From assembly GCA_021399445.1 (NCBI GenBank), contig JAJTUQ010000004.1, positions 2,046,001-2,110,000 of the forward strand: a stretch of DNA of 64,000 nucleotides, read 5' to 3'. This document shows positions 21,702 to 34,071 of this stretch, piece by piece. The first letter of the stretch is position 1. Each line of letters begins with the position of its first letter. This DNA is from Xylogone sp. PMI_703 (taxonomy: Eukaryota > Ascomycota > Leotiomycetes). The notes beneath the pieces were generated by a model. The model saw only the letters and a list, made by a program, of their open reading frames with translations. It was not told the origin of the DNA and ran no database searches. Position numbers and translations under genes: made by a program.

Positions 21702-22840
21702 CTATAATTTCGAAAGAATTTTATCATGTAAGAGATCCAAGCCGTTCTGCCGCTGTAACACCTTGTCCTATTCTGTTTAATTTGTTTGCCCCTCGATGTA
21801 ATGTAATTAAGAAAGCAGACTTACCAGGAAGGTATGTGGCAAGAAAGTGTTGATGAACCACACAATAGAGCTTTTAGCTCCACACCAAAACCAGAGCGTC
21901 GAACGAATTTGGAGTGCATTTGCTACGACGTCTTTCGCGAACTCCGATGGTTCTGTGGCCCCCCTTCCAAGTAACTCTCCAGATATGGTCTTGTTGATCT
22001 TAGTTTCTATGGGAATGTATAGAGAGTCTTCATAGCAATCAGTTTTTGAAGAGTTTGCATATAGAAGTCAAGAACATACAGACCTCTAGGAAGCTGAAAC
22101 TGGGGCTGGTTTGCATAGAACTTAGTATTAACCGTCCCTGCAATCACCTAAATTGTTTTTCATTAGCTGGCATATGTATTTCGTGGTCATTTGCTAGAGT
22201 CTATACCGTGATCACTTGCACCCCAAGAGGTGAGAACTCCACACGCATGGTTTCGCTCAGTAAATTCAAAGCTGCTTTGCTGGAAGCATAAATGCCTAAA
22301 TATGGTGTTAACAAGCCTGCGATACTAGTACATAATCGAAAAAATGATCTACCTGTATAAGGTGTAACAAGTCTTCCTCCTACAGAGCCTATATTGATAA
22401 TTTTACCTTTCGCAGCTATAAGAGCTGGCGCGAACTGTTGGGTCACTGCTAGAACAGAGATAACGTTTAAATCAAATGTTTCTCTGGCTATTTTCAGGTC
22501 TGTATCCAGGAGTGGGCTGGTATGACCTATCAATAGTCAGCTTCTTACTACACGTACTGCTCTATGGCACTCCTTTCTCTTTACCTCTACCAGAGTTGTT
22601 AACGAGAAAATCTAGCCTCCCACCTGTTGCTTCTGTCAAAGCTTTAACCGCATTAGCAATAGAATCGCTAGAGATGACATCTAGTTCCAGCACGTCTATG
22701 CCCATTTTCTTTAAATGTTCTACTTTCTCTAGGCTTCGTGCCGTTGCAAAAACCCTGATTCCTCTTCGGTGAAATTCCTGGGCCATAGCATCACCAATAC
22801 CACCTTCGCTACATCCGGTGATTAGTGCACTTTTCCCCAT
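21702..22840 (-). CDS. Short-chain dehydrogenase, 1-acyl-DHAP reductase (Ayr1) type
   Basis: Six exons: 22585-22840, 22353-22526, 22207-22295, 22084-22147, 21825-22027 and 21702-21767, giving 283 aa with introns of 56-59 nt. The start at 22840 has a strong context (gccATGG). Rossmann motifs: TGCSEGGIG for the dinucleotide loop, LVNNSGRG, then IYASSKAAL carrying the catalytic YxxxK. The C-terminal region (WFWCGAKSSIVWFINTFLP) and the final GLDLL segment match the Ayr1-like subgroup, which reduces 1-acyl-dihydroxyacetone phosphate with NADPH at lipid droplets or ER in yeast. The hydrophobic C-terminal helix fits membrane attachment. The substrate in this organism is inferred from the subgroup. 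Confidence 0.88.
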
Positions 22841-23762
22841 GGCGCTGAAATTGATGACCAACGGCGTCCCTATAATATCAATTACACATTGCGAGTAGGG
22901 AAATACGCCTTTTTTAAACTATAGAGTATTTATTGTCAAGGTTATAACTTGAACAGCGAAAAATGATATCCGAGGTTGACTTCTTTTCCTAAGACCAATT
23001 GGGTAGGCGTTGCGCCGGCCACAAGATCCATTGTGGGAAGGGCCATGTATTTCCAGTGAAGTTGGCTTCTTCTAGAAGACTTGCTAGATCCGCTCTATCT
23101 CACAATCTATAAAGTTATTGTTTGCCATTGTACAGTCGACAATGGATTAACAAATTCGCTAAATAATAATCTAAAGTTCAAATATTCTAGGTGTGCTTAA
23201 CCACTGAGTAGCTTATTTTACCTTATGTTAATGACTGGGCGAGTCTTTCTAGATTCTTGGTGAAATAAAGACGTGATCTCTTTCGCAGTGTGCTCTTGAG
23301 TTCCATCACGACTTAGCCGGTTCAACAGCCATGTATGGTGAATACGAGTAAGTATACGAAAATGTCATGTGGTACTAAATCTTTGTGACCTATTACTAGA
23401 CATGGCCTCAAGTATTTTGTGGTCACGGGGGCTTAATAGCCTCCCGCGCGTTGAAGTACTTAGAGCTTTGAAGTAGCGAGGCGCCGTAATCATCAAAATC
23501 AATTAGTTACACGAATATTGTAATCTCAAAATACATCTAAAAGGTTAAACGTGCGGTTATCGAGAATATGCGGTATAAAACCTCAGTGAAAGGCTTAAGT
23601 GGTGTGTACAAGCCGATAACGGCGATTTGGTGGAGTACCTTAAACGAGTGGGCGAATGCTTCAAAGTGAAGTTAGTTTATAACACTATGAGATCTGGATG
23701 ATGTATTAGATATTTACCTATGTGACTTCCGTCCAGATTACTCAACACCCATTGGAAAAAAC
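22841..23762. other. Divergent intergenic region
   Basis: Shared upstream region of the reductase (minus) and HET gene (plus). No frame with a family signal was seen. A non-coding or intron-containing 5' end of the HET gene cannot be excluded. Confidence 0.35.
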
Positions 23763-25439
23763 ATGTATTATCTGAATTTGGATTGGCTAAAAGAAAAACC
23801 TGGTAGCTTATGCTGGTCCTTGAGGATTCATGGCTGGACCGACCCTGCAGATCCAGCAGCCTCATATGTTACGGCACGAAAACTTCAAACTCAATTGCAT
23901 TCGGATGCATCAAGGCATCAGATCCAGAAGTGGCTAGCAGAATGTGCCAATCATACTCAATGCTCGAAACAGACTGAAGTTATTCTCCCTACGCGAGTGA
24001 TAGAGGTGGCTCCTGCAATTGGTAAGCCTCGAGTTCTTAATACTGCGGGCAAGAAAGGGAGGTATGTAACACTTTCATACTGCTGGGGTGGAAGCTCACA
24101 TGGAGAACTCATCCAATCGAATCTGAATGAATACATCCAATCTCTCAAAGTAGATGCACTTCCTCAGACAATTCGCGATGCTATTGAAGTCACTAAAAGC
24201 ATAGCTGTTCCTTATCTTTGGGTGGATGCGCTGTGCATAATCCAAGATTCGGACGATGACAAAAGGCATGAGATAGCTATGATGCAACAAATTTACAAAG
24301 AATCCTTTATTACCATTGTTGCAGCATGCTCGGAACATGTCGGACAGGGATTCTTACACACACGACCGATACCTCTTGAGCTGTACACGATTCCCTTTCG
24401 CCTTGCTGAAAGCCTGTTTGGGACAATGTCAGTGCAAGACCTGGACGAAATAGAGTACGACGAATCTTCAGAACCCATTAACAAAAGAGCTTGGACTCTG
24501 CAAGAGAGCCTACTTCCCTGCAGATATCTGATTTATTCATCACATACATTACAGTGGCGCTGTAAGAGTGGTGTACAGAATTTTGGAAATTCCCTCCATA
24601 TTGTATCATATGCAGAGAGGAATCAATATTCCCAGTCACTTTACACCTTGAGCACACAGGATTTCGATGCAGAACAAGCACTGAAGAGGTGGTTGCGACT
24701 TGTTACAATCTACTCACAGCGCTCAGTGTCTCTTCCTCATGACAAGCTGAATGCAATTTCAGCAGTAGCTACGGAGTTCTCCTCTCTACTAGGCTCATAT
24801 ATCGCAGGAGTATGGCAACTTTCCTTGCTGTGGCAACTAACATGGGTGACCTCAAGCTCGTGGAATCCAAGGGCCGGGAATACTCGACCGAAGGTATACC
24901 GAGCACCTTCGTGGTCATGGGCATCAGTTGATGGCGATTTATCTTTTGAAGATAATTTGCTTGAGGCTGATAATGAAGAGTATCTTTACAGATGCAACGT
25001 TATAAGTTGTGAGACAGAGTCGAAGTCAGTACAGTTTCCCTTTGGGGAAGTGTTGTCCGGGTCGTTGAAGTTGAGAGGTGTACTAAAACAGGCATTGTTC
25101 AAGTCTGCAACCAAGGAACTTGTCTGGTTCACCGAAGACGACCCTTTATCGAAATCTAAAAATTGCCACCGCTCTCCCAAGCACGCGGAGAACGAATGTG
25201 ATGAGTCTGAGGGAGCGTCTGATTTGTATATAGGAGCTAAGGGCTATCATGATGAGGCGGGTGACTGGCCTCCGATATTAGTCTTCTGTTTCCCAATCTC
25301 AGCACAAGGAAAGAGAATTTCTAAGGGCTTGCTTCTGGTAGAACTCGAAGGAGATATCTTCAAGAGGGTTGGATCTTTCGAGGCTGCAGATAAAGAATAC
25401 TTCGATCATCTCACGCAAAGGGAAATTACCATTATATGA
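23763..25439 (+). CDS. HET-domain (heterokaryon incompatibility) protein
   Basis: Single open frame of 558 aa, ATG at 23763. The HET domain starts with the classical YVTLSYCWGG near residue 100. It continues with LPQTIRDAIEVTKSIAVPYLWVDALCIIQD and the ..MMQQIYKESFITIVAA.. segment, and closes with the INKRAWTLQESLLPCRYLIY block. The C-terminal 250 residues hold the variable region usual for this class, including a PSWSWASVDG motif. HET proteins trigger growth arrest or cell death on non-self contact, and most family members have no assigned allelic partner. No intron or lesion was found, unlike the second HET gene at 34 kb. Confidence 0.9.
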   Translation: MYYLNLDWLKEKPGSLCWSLRIHGWTDPADPAASYVTARKLQTQLHSDASRHQIQKWLAECANHTQCSKQTEVILPTRVIEVAPAIGKPRVLNTAGKKGRYVTLSYCWGGSSHGELIQSNLNEYIQSLKVDALPQTIRDAIEVTKSIAVPYLWVDALCIIQDSDDDKRHEIAMMQQIYKESFITIVAACSEHVGQGFLHTRPIPLELYTIPFRLAESLFGTMSVQDLDEIEYDESSEPINKRAWTLQESLLPCRYLIYSSHTLQWRCKSGVQNFGNSLHIVSYAERNQYSQSLYTLSTQDFDAEQALKRWLRLVTIYSQRSVSLPHDKLNAISAVATEFSSLLGSYIAGVWQLSLLWQLTWVTSSSWNPRAGNTRPKVYRAPSWSWASVDGDLSFEDNLLEADNEEYLYRCNVISCETESKSVQFPFGEVLSGSLKLRGVLKQALFKSATKELVWFTEDDPLSKSKNCHRSPKHAENECDESEGASDLYIGAKGYHDEAGDWPPILVFCFPISAQGKRISKGLLLVELEGDIFKRVGSFEAADKEYFDHLTQREITII

Positions 25440-25758
25440 CCTACGCTATCCTGCATGTATAGTATCAGCTATTGCGCCTACTTCTTGATCTATATTAGCA
25501 TGATCTAGAAAGAATAGACCACGAACAATATAGTAACATTACATTCTGTTTACTATAAAACTACCCGTTCACTTCTGCCTTACATCAATTACAACACTGG
25601 GTGTGATTTAGTAGTGACGGATCATTACAGCCATTGTGTGGAGGCGGCGCGTACACCTCTCTACAGAGATGGGCGTCTGTACCGTATAATTCTATGCTAG
25701 GCAAAAATGCTAAAAAATTGTTCTCGGAATTATTTTATGAGCTAGCTATCCAGAAAAC
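25440..25758. other. Intergenic between convergent genes
   Basis: 3' flanks of the HET gene and permease gene. Nothing is supported. Confidence 0.35.
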
Positions 25759-27946
25759 TTAAGCACCTACAGGGTTTGTGCAGGTGAATGATGTGATAGC
25801 GGGAGAAAACTTGAAGACGAATATAAGGTCAACAATGCTAGCATAAATGCCCAAGACAGCAGTAGCCATAGCACCGAGTGCAAAGACCAAGTTCCATAAG
25901 TTGAGCACCCAGTGCTTCTTCATACCGCGAATCCATCGTTTCACTCCCCCATCTACGCGAAATACTTCTCCTGTATTGTGATTAAAAGTCTCCTCTGGAA
26001 GTATAGCATCCCTCTGGATGCAGAACCCTAGCATGAGGATGGGTGGAAAGGTATATGAGAACTGTATAACACAAACAGCTGCAATAAGTCCACTGAAACT
26101 GGTAATACTCGGAACTGCAGAGCACACCACGAATCTACAATCTTCAAAGTTAGTTTCGAGTGGATCTGATAACTTGGAGCGGGTTACCAACGCCAGTATC
26201 CAGTATAACGGTACCATTGCCGCGAATATCAACTTTCCGCGGCTACTTTCGATTGAGGGAAAGTTCAACAGCTCTGTACCAATGTTGCGATAGATTACTT
26301 TAATCCCAATATTACCATACAGACAGGCGAGGATAAGTGACGATGCTAGACCCATGCCATTGGCAATAGATTGCCATACGAAGGATGAGAGCCCTTGGTT
26401 AGAAACTAGAACAGCAAATTGACCTTGGAATGAATAAACGAACAGACCTAGATTATTTAGTTGTCATTGTCATTAGCCCAGTGTGAATGGAGACCTACCA
26501 AAGAGCAGATACATCGAGTAAATAAACACCTGTGCGCACATCATGCCTTTCCAAAAATCCCAGGGTCGTTTCATCTAAGTTATGTTAGTAATGATAATCA
26601 GCTGCAGCTAACTTGGATGTCCTGGGCTAACCTCGCTCATGAATTCACAGAATCTTGGACTTGTCAACCACAGCATTAACAAATAATCAATAAAAGACTT
26701 ACAACACAGCTCCAGCATACGAATACGCTGCTTGCATAACTCCGATAACTCGATTTTCGAATGGCGTACCAGGAGGCACGCCGGCGGATGTAATGACGGG
26801 TCCAGGCCGGACGGAGTTTTGAGCAGCGGCAGCTCGATAGTTTGGAGGAGAGTGCGCCGCAGATCCCATTCTTCTTTTATCAGCATACTGAACAACATAT
26901 ATGAGACTAGTGCTACATTACATGACAGCTAGGATTATCACATTGAACCAGACCGAAAAGTTGGCTAGCCAGCTGAAGGTCCGAAGAGCACGAATCTGCC
27001 CAACTAGGAAACCAGCAATAACGAAGACAAGAGTACAAACAACAAAACACAATTTTCCAGACGAAAGCTGAGACAGCGATTGGCCGTTAGCTAACGTCAA
27101 GAGCCCAACATTAAAGAAGAGCTGTAGACTTTGAAGAAGGTTGGTTGCATGGCGTGCCCAAGGTCCAAAGACTCGATATGCTACATCACTGTACGTCTTG
27201 AGAGGATAACGGTCGGAATCAAGATGTATAAACATAACCCATATCTGATAACCTGTGCTACCAAACATTTAGCATGAAACCATAACTATAGCGTGGTATT
27301 AAGAACGAGGGTAATACTATCCAGCCAGGCCACCAAAAACTGTGTAAATTACAATTCCAGGCCCGTATCCCAATTGATTAATTGCCCACCTAGAGTAATT
27401 AGTCACAGTTAGAATTAAATAGGTGGCTTAGATCACACTCACGGGACTGATAGTGGTCCAAATATATCAGTCGTAATGAGGAAGAAAATAGCACTCCATT
27501 TCACATTGCGAGTTGCACGTGTAAGAGTCTCCCATTCAGCGTGACTAATAATTTGGTTAGGAGATGGTGAAGTCTGACTATTCTCGATGCTTTTGTTTTC
27601 AATCTCTAAGACACTCCCCTGCTGTCTACGATCTTCCGTCGATTTTCCAGGCTCCGGAGATGTAATCTGGGTGTCGATAGGTTCAGCATTCCGTTGCAAG
27701 AATAGCCCAGGTTTTCCACTCTTGATATTGCTATCATTGGCTATCTTCGCTTCCTGAGCTCGGGTGATTGCTGCGTAGTGCAGATATTCTTCGAAGGTTA
27801 CGTTTGGATTACTGTGTGTCTTATTAGAAGAGATTTATGGAAGTATGGGTTTATAAAACATACTGAGTACATACAGGGGGAACAATATCATCTCTTGACA
27901 AGTTTGAGCCGTTCTCAAACTGGGCAACTGATGCTGTCTTGTCCAT
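25759..27946 (-). CDS. AAAP-family amino-acid permease (Aa_trans)
   Basis: Eight exons: 27875-27946, 27443-27819, 27318-27389, 26922-27257, 26703-26870, 26632-26653, 26499-26574 and 25759-26447. They keep phase and sum to 579 aa. The soluble N-terminus runs to about residue 125. TM segments follow, with family text such as WSAIFFLITTDIFGPLSVPW, GLAGYTGYQIWVMF, IRALRTFSWLANFSVWFN, HSPPNYRAAAAQNS, MQAAYSYAGAVLFCEFMSE and MKRPWDFWKGMMCAQ. About eleven hydrophobic helices can be counted. The introns are 49-60 nt. The junction at 26871-26921 was chosen because it gives VIMGSAAHSPPNY and has a CTGAT branch point. Expected role: amino-acid import at the plasma membrane or vacuole. It is divergent from the copper amine oxidase gene. 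Confidence 0.85.
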
Positions 27947-28676
27947 ATTGAAGTTTATAAGAAATCTAAGAAAGCCTGTCTTACAGTCTCTGAATTATAT
28001 AGATGCTGTTCCTTTCTTATCTCGGAAAGAGTCCTGATTTATTTTGCATTTTTTGCCTGGGTGAATACACTCGTTCATCGATTAGTCCCAACACGTAAAG
28101 GCTGTGCAAAGCCCAGAGACCTCGGTCTAGTGGTTGATTGAGCTATATGCCATAGCGTGCAGATCCCAATCTTGGTCCTTGAAAGGTAGAATAGCCGGAA
28201 AATCTTTGTCCACTCATTCAAATGTGTAGTAATGGTGCTTGCAAATAAACTCATTTGCAACCTATGGAAGTGATGGCTTAGTTGCCGAGCTATGTTCTCC
28301 TGTAAGCCGAAAGGGCGCAATGGTGACCGCTTTTGTCTAGTGTGTTCGGATGCATCCAAGCACACATAGCTTATACGAAAACTAATCCTACGTCAAGCAG
28401 CAAAGCGTTGTGTCCTCAAGGGCGCAAAGGTTTCTGCATATTGTATAGTTCTTCCGCCTCGACAACTGGAAATGAAAAATCAAAGAATCAAGCAAAGTTA
28501 TGGGGGCATTGGTGATTGATACTATTGTCTGGGCACGAGGTAAAGGGACCGAGGGAGGCTTCATTATTTTCTCGTACGATTTGCTGAATTTGGCGTCTTC
28601 ACTAAAGTATATAAATCACAAAGCCAGCAGTACTTTTATTAAGAGAATTAAACATAACTCATATGAATCAGCCAAG
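27947..28676. promoter_or_regulatory. Bidirectional promoter region, permease / copper amine oxidase
   Basis: A 730-bp region between two divergent starts (27946 minus and 28677 plus). A TATATAAA box at 28608-28615 precedes the amine oxidase ATG by about 60 bp. No gene lies between. Joint control by the nearby Zn2Cys6 protein is possible but no binding site was proven. Confidence 0.5.
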
Positions 28677-31020
28677 ATGATGCCAAAAGTAGCATTAGAA
28701 CGCCTCAGTCTACACAGGAGCCATCTTGAATCGCGTGTAGACGGTAGAAGTGACCCTGTCGAACCTACTCAATCAATAGCATCTCTCAATAAAATTTCAC
28801 CCAATCCTCGGCCGCACCCTCTTCTTCCCCTCAAGGCCGATGAAATTGCCAAAGCAGCATCGATTATCTCCGAAATCGTTCATAAAAGAGAGGATGATAC
28901 TAGTAGATCGATCTACTTCAAATACATCACCCTCTATGAACCCCCAAAGGCAATATTATTCCCGTATTTGGATGCCGAAAGTAGTGGTGTGGCAGTTGTC
29001 GATCGCCCATTTGTGCCACGATGTGCGCAGATCGCATACACTGACCAAAACCAAGAGAATTTGCGTGAAAGCGTCATTAGTTTGGATACCGAGACTGAGA
29101 TCTCTGTATCAGAAGGTCAAAAAGGGCATCATGGCCCTCTTGATAGGTAATCCATGATAATTTAAGTCTGCTGCTCGAGAGAGTATTAATAGTATGCGCT
29201 CAGGGACGAAGTTATCCGGATCAATAGAATCATCCTTACGGATCCCGAAGTTCGAAAAGCTGTTTCAAAATTGGGCCTTCCAGCCGATGCGGTAATTCAG
29301 TGTGATACCTGGCCATATGGCGCAGACAAATACTCCAACATAAACACGCCGAAACTCACTCAGTGTATGTTATATGCTCGCGCACCACACGGCCACCCCG
29401 AAAGCAATCAATACTCTTTTCCAATTCCAGTTTCTCCAGTGGTAGATATTGCCACAGGAAAAGTCGTTCGCTTGGATCCTCTTCCCACTGGTGGCAAAGA
29501 AGATGGTCTAAAGCATCACACTGCGCCCAATAATGCCATGGCCCATTGTGTCGAAAATGAGTACTACGCTCCAATTATGAAGGGAAAAATGAGAGATGAT
29601 TTGAAGCCTCTGATCGTAGTACAACCAGAAGGGCCTAGCTTCACTGTTGACGATGAAACCAGAATTAGTTGGCAGAAATGGCAGCTTCGGGTTGGTTTCA
29701 ACTGGAGAGAGGGCATGACAGTTCACAACGTTCGATATGATGGACGTAAATTGTTTTATCGACTTAGCATGAGTGAGATGACTGTTCCTTACGGAGGTAT
29801 GAGCATTTCTTGGCCCGTATTCTATACTCAATGCTGAGGCTGTACTAGATCCTAGGAGTCCGTATCATCGGAGGCAGGCATTCGACCTTGGAGAAGCAGG
29901 AGCAGGAAATACAGCCAACAACCTGTCTCTTGGATGTGACTGTCTTGGGACAATTCAGTACTTCGACTTCACACTCAATGATTCTCAAGGCAAGCCGATA
30001 AATGCTCCAAACGTTATTTGTCTTCATGAGCAGGTATGATCCATTGTTATCAGCTATTCCGCAGCTTATTTGCTAACATTCTCTTTACAGGATGCAGGTA
30101 TTGGCTGGAAGCACACGAATCCCAGAACAGATGTGGCCGCCATAACTCGAGGACGGTCTCTGGTTCTCCAAAGCATCATTACTGTAGGTAACTACGAGTA
30201 TGTCTTTGCTTGGATGTTTTACCAAAATGGCACAATTGAATTCGAAACACGAGCAACTGGAATTCTTGCGACAAGTTTAATTGATGCAGGAAAGACAAGC
30301 AATTACGGCAACGTTGTGAGCCCTGGTGTTCTTGCTGCAAACCATCAACATTTGTTCTGTTTGAGAGTTGATCCTATGCTTGATGGCATGGACAACACAA
30401 TTCTACAGGAAGAATCTATAACTATGCCAGCCTCAGAAGAAGCCAATCCATTCGGCAATGCATGGAAGGTGGTTCGAACACCTATAACAAAGAGCGGGTT
30501 TGCAGATGCTGCACCGCAGAATGCTCGAGTTTTCAAAATCGTCAATGAGCATAAGCATAATCCTATCTCGGGCAATCCAGTAGGGTATAAGCTAGTTCCA
30601 CAGCCTGCGCAGCTTCTCCTCTGCGATAAAAGTTCGATGGTTCGAAAGCGTGCTAGGTTCGCAGAACACCACATATGGGTAACCAAATACCGTGATGGTG
30701 ATCTCTGGGCAGGAGGAAAGTGGACCAACCAGAGCCTCATTGAGGTTGACGGAGTGGCAGACTATGCAGCACGAAATGAAGATGTGCGAGATAGCGATGT
30801 CGTTCTCTGGCACACATACGGTATTACCCATAATCCCCGGGTTGAGGATTACCCTGTTATGCCAGTCGAGACTATGACCATTGCCCTTAAGCCGGTAGAT
30901 TTCTTTGATCGAAATCCAGCGCTTGATGTTCCACCTAGCACTCAAGCTTTTAACAAAAGTGTCCTTGTAGGTGGACAATGTGATGTTGTGAATGGGCCAG
31001 CGAGTCGAGCGTGCTGCTAA
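28677..31020 (+). CDS. Copper-containing (TPQ) primary amine oxidase
   Basis: Exons 28677-29146, 29204-29796, 29849-30033 and 30091-31020 give 725 aa. Junctions are phase-consistent with introns of 57, 52 and 57 nt. The start has two adjacent ATGs (28677 and 28680). Family landmarks: WREGMTVHNVRYDGRKLFYRLSMSEM, the YGDPRSPYHRRQAFDLGEAG loop formed at a splice site, a C-D-CLGTIQYFD segment, and the topaquinone motif GNYEY with the cofactor Tyr at residue 451. An HQHLFCLRVDPMLDG block supplies copper-ligand histidines. The enzyme oxidises primary amines to aldehyde with release of ammonia and hydrogen peroxide. The C-terminus ends ASRACC, without a peroxisomal SKL-type signal, and no signal peptide is seen. 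The neighbouring permease and regulator suggest a nitrogen-scavenging unit. Confidence 0.93.
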
Positions 31021-31498
31021 GATAGACTATTAGATATCTACATCGACGTGCCTCTGTCTGTTGCTCTTTATATCAATTGACTGATAGATTTCTTGGCTCA
31101 ACAATACCGTACTATTGTCTGCATAGAATCGATGCGTAATATATTCTGAAGAAAATTCAACCAATAGTATTACTCTTATGCATCCTGTTCATTATATTAT
31201 TATTTTTTATATTTTTTTGCTACCCTGGGGCAGTGTTAGCATCCCTGCCACGTTTCGCGAGCAGGCCAAATGATTCCAGTGGCTTTCGCTGATTTCCAAC
31301 TGTAGTAAGCCGCTCGCCGCCCACACTGCCCCGCAGTTCATTCGCATCTCGGACACCACTCCCTTTGACATTCCCAATACATGAGCATCACCCCCGAATC
31401 AACAATTTTGCCCGTCCTTTGGAAAGATAAGGGGTTACCTCATTTTGTTTCGAAGCTAATCATCTAACTTAAAGCCAGTGCGGCTGAACTCACCAGTC
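31021..31498. other. Intergenic
   Basis: 3' flank of the amine oxidase and the upstream region of the Zn2Cys6 regulator. AT-rich with T-runs at about 31198-31220. Nothing further is supported. Confidence 0.35.
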
Positions 31499-33180
31499 AT
31501 GGTCTTCTGCGGAAAGGCCAGCAAAGGATGTCTCAGGTGTAGGCAGAAAAAGAAGAAGGCGCGTCTTGGAAGATTATATATTGATAAGCTGATTACGTCC
31601 TCCAATCGCCCATTTCTAACGCTCTTGCTAGTGTGATGAACAGAAACCATCCTGTGGACGGTGTGTTAGGACTAAATCAGTCTGCTTGGGATACAGAGAC
31701 CCCTTAATGCTTAACTTCCGGGATGAGAGCGAAAATATAGAACGCAAATTCAAAGCAACTTCTTCTACAGAAAACATTCATCACAATACTGCGAATTGTC
31801 TTGATATTTACAAACAGGATTTTCCGAATGTATCTCCCACGAATTGTCCCCTATATCCATTAGAGTACCAGGCGGTCTGCTTCTTTTTCAGTACCTTTCT
31901 AGGGCTTGGGCCGGCTTGGGCAAGCAAAGGCTACTTCAATTTATTGCCACAGATGTATGAGAAATCAAAACCAGATGATGCTTTGCCGGAGGCTATTACT
32001 TCCATTGGCATGGCCTCTCTTTCCAATGTACGTGATGACCCAGGCATAATGACAGTGGCGAGGGCGAAATACACATCAACGTTACGACTCCTTGGTACTA
32101 GGCTGTCGGATCCAAAAGTGGCTACTATAGATGAAACATGCGTAGTTGTCATTTTGTTGGGATTGTACGAGGTATTCAAGAATGACAGACCACTCCGGAT
32201 GTTTTGCGCGTGCTAACGGTAATCAAAGACAGTAACTTGCTATACAGCACATGAAATAAGGTCATGGGAAGCCCATATCAAAGCAGCTATAACGTTATTA
32301 AACATTTGTGGACCAGAAAAACTAGAAGATACTACTGGTCGCGAGATATTCCTGGAGCTACGCCATCAAATTGCAAGTCTATCAAAGCATCGCTCTAATA
32401 CACGGACTAATTTATCTTTAGGTAACTCTCTGCTTTGTCAATAGAATCGCGGTGCCAAGCGCAATAATGAAATGGTCGAGCGCTATCCAACAAGCACAAG
32501 ACGAGCTGTCGATCTTGAATGAAAATCTCTACAGAGTCATGTATCAACTTTGTCTCTGCAGAAGTCAGAGCACATCTGATCCATATACAACACTCTTCAC
32601 TTTATTCGATATTAACAAGGACTTACAAGAATGGGAAAGCCACGCAATGAGGGTCTGCAAATACACCTCCATTACCACTGACCACTGTAGGATGGTGCTC
32701 GGCGGTTATTATCATGTGTACGATGATGCATACAGTGCTGGCCTCTGGAACAGCTACCGTTGCGCATGTATTTTTACGAATGAGTTAATTATGGATTATC
32801 TGCAATCAGTTCGCAACTCTGGGTACAAAAGTGGAATGGCAGCCAACGTAGAAACCTACCCCGATGCAGTCCAATGGCAAGCCGCAGAGGATATGATACT
32901 TTCAATGTGCCTTGAGATCTGCGCCAGTACCCCCTATTACTTCAACTTCCAGGGCTGCGACCCAACCAGAACTGGCCCGCAAAGCGCCGCCAGTTGCCAG
33001 TTGGCTGTATGGCCTCTTTATGTTGCTGGATCAATGGGTTGCTCATCAGATATGATGCGTGGCTGGGTGATGGCACAGCTGATTCGCTTGGGCAGTATCA
33101 TTGGGACAAGACACACGACTACGTTAGCAATGTTGCTTAAATCTAAAGAAGAGTTGGCGGACTGGTTAAACAAGACTTAG
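31499..33180 (+). CDS. Zn2Cys6 fungal transcription regulator
   Basis: Exons 31499-31558, 31632-32171, 32229-32372 and 32422-33180 give 500 aa. The zinc cluster is split by intron 1: GCLRCRQKKKK at the end of exon 1 and CDEQKPSCGRCVRTKSVCLGYRD at the start of exon 2, which restores the C-x2-C-x6-C-x6-C-x2-C-x6-C spacing. Intron 1 begins GCGCGT and intron 3 begins GCAAGT. Both have CTAAC/CTAAT branch points and tag acceptors. No GT donor restores the frame. The body (PLYPLEYQAVCFFFSTF, ..YTAHEIRSWEAHIKAAITLL, ..AVPSAIMKWSSA.., SCQLAVWPLYVAGSM) matches the fungal-specific regulator subgroup with a DUF3468-like region. Its position next to the amine oxidase and permease makes it a candidate local regulator. 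Confidence 0.8.
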
Positions 33181-34071
33181 AGTTTTCTATTCGAGTCCTG
33201 TGTTGGCCGGAGAGACGTACATTAAAAAGACACGAAGAAAGAAAATGTTCGAATAGATTGTATGCTTTAAAATTCTGTAAAGCTAGCATGAAATGTCTAT
33301 AGATAGTCCTGCTTTTAAAAGATAAGTGTTGTATTGAGAGAACAATCAGGGATATGTTTGATACGGGTGATTTCACTTTCTAGTCATAGACTAGTCACGT
33401 ATAGCTTAACTAAGATATTTTTATTGTGCCTGTCAACTGCTGCCAATTATGTTTATGAAGTCCAGATGTATACATTCAAAGGCTCTGGATTAGCAACGAT
33501 TTTTAGGCTTATACCAGCACGTTTAGGAAAGCTAGAGATACTACAGCACACAATGTTTCATCTTTTTGAATAACTTTTTCCTCAGCACCCTGCAACTTTG
33601 CCCCGCACTTTAGGTTTATCTAGGTTGTCAAATTGTCAGCCGCATATTTCGTCACATATGAGTAGTATTAACTGGCGGATAATGTACTTTCGTATATGCC
33701 TTCAAACTTTAAGACTTGGCTGTGTTTTGCGAAATTATAATTACATCTGCTTACATTTTGAGTGCTATATTTGCTCTCAGTAATCGCTACGATCAATGTT
33801 CCAACTATGAGTGATTATAGTAGTTGATAGCCTGTAGCTTGAGGTGATTAAACTTTCAAATAATGACGCGAGCTTGAACTGCTGGTTTATTGTAATCATA
33901 CCATATTAACCTTGTTTATTATGTTATATTCTTGAGACTCTTGGCCCAGTACTAAATTTCTTTCTGCCGCGATGGATGGTTCGCTTCTGATGGGGGCAAT
34001 TTGTGGCGTCTTCAGCTCGCAATACCACTACTTCCAGGTCTTTCAACTTTGTTGGAACCTGTAGAGCAAAA
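33181..34071. other. Intergenic, AT-rich
   Basis: Several short frames (33334-33573, 33598-33783) have AT-biased composition and no domain. No gene is supported. Confidence 0.4.
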
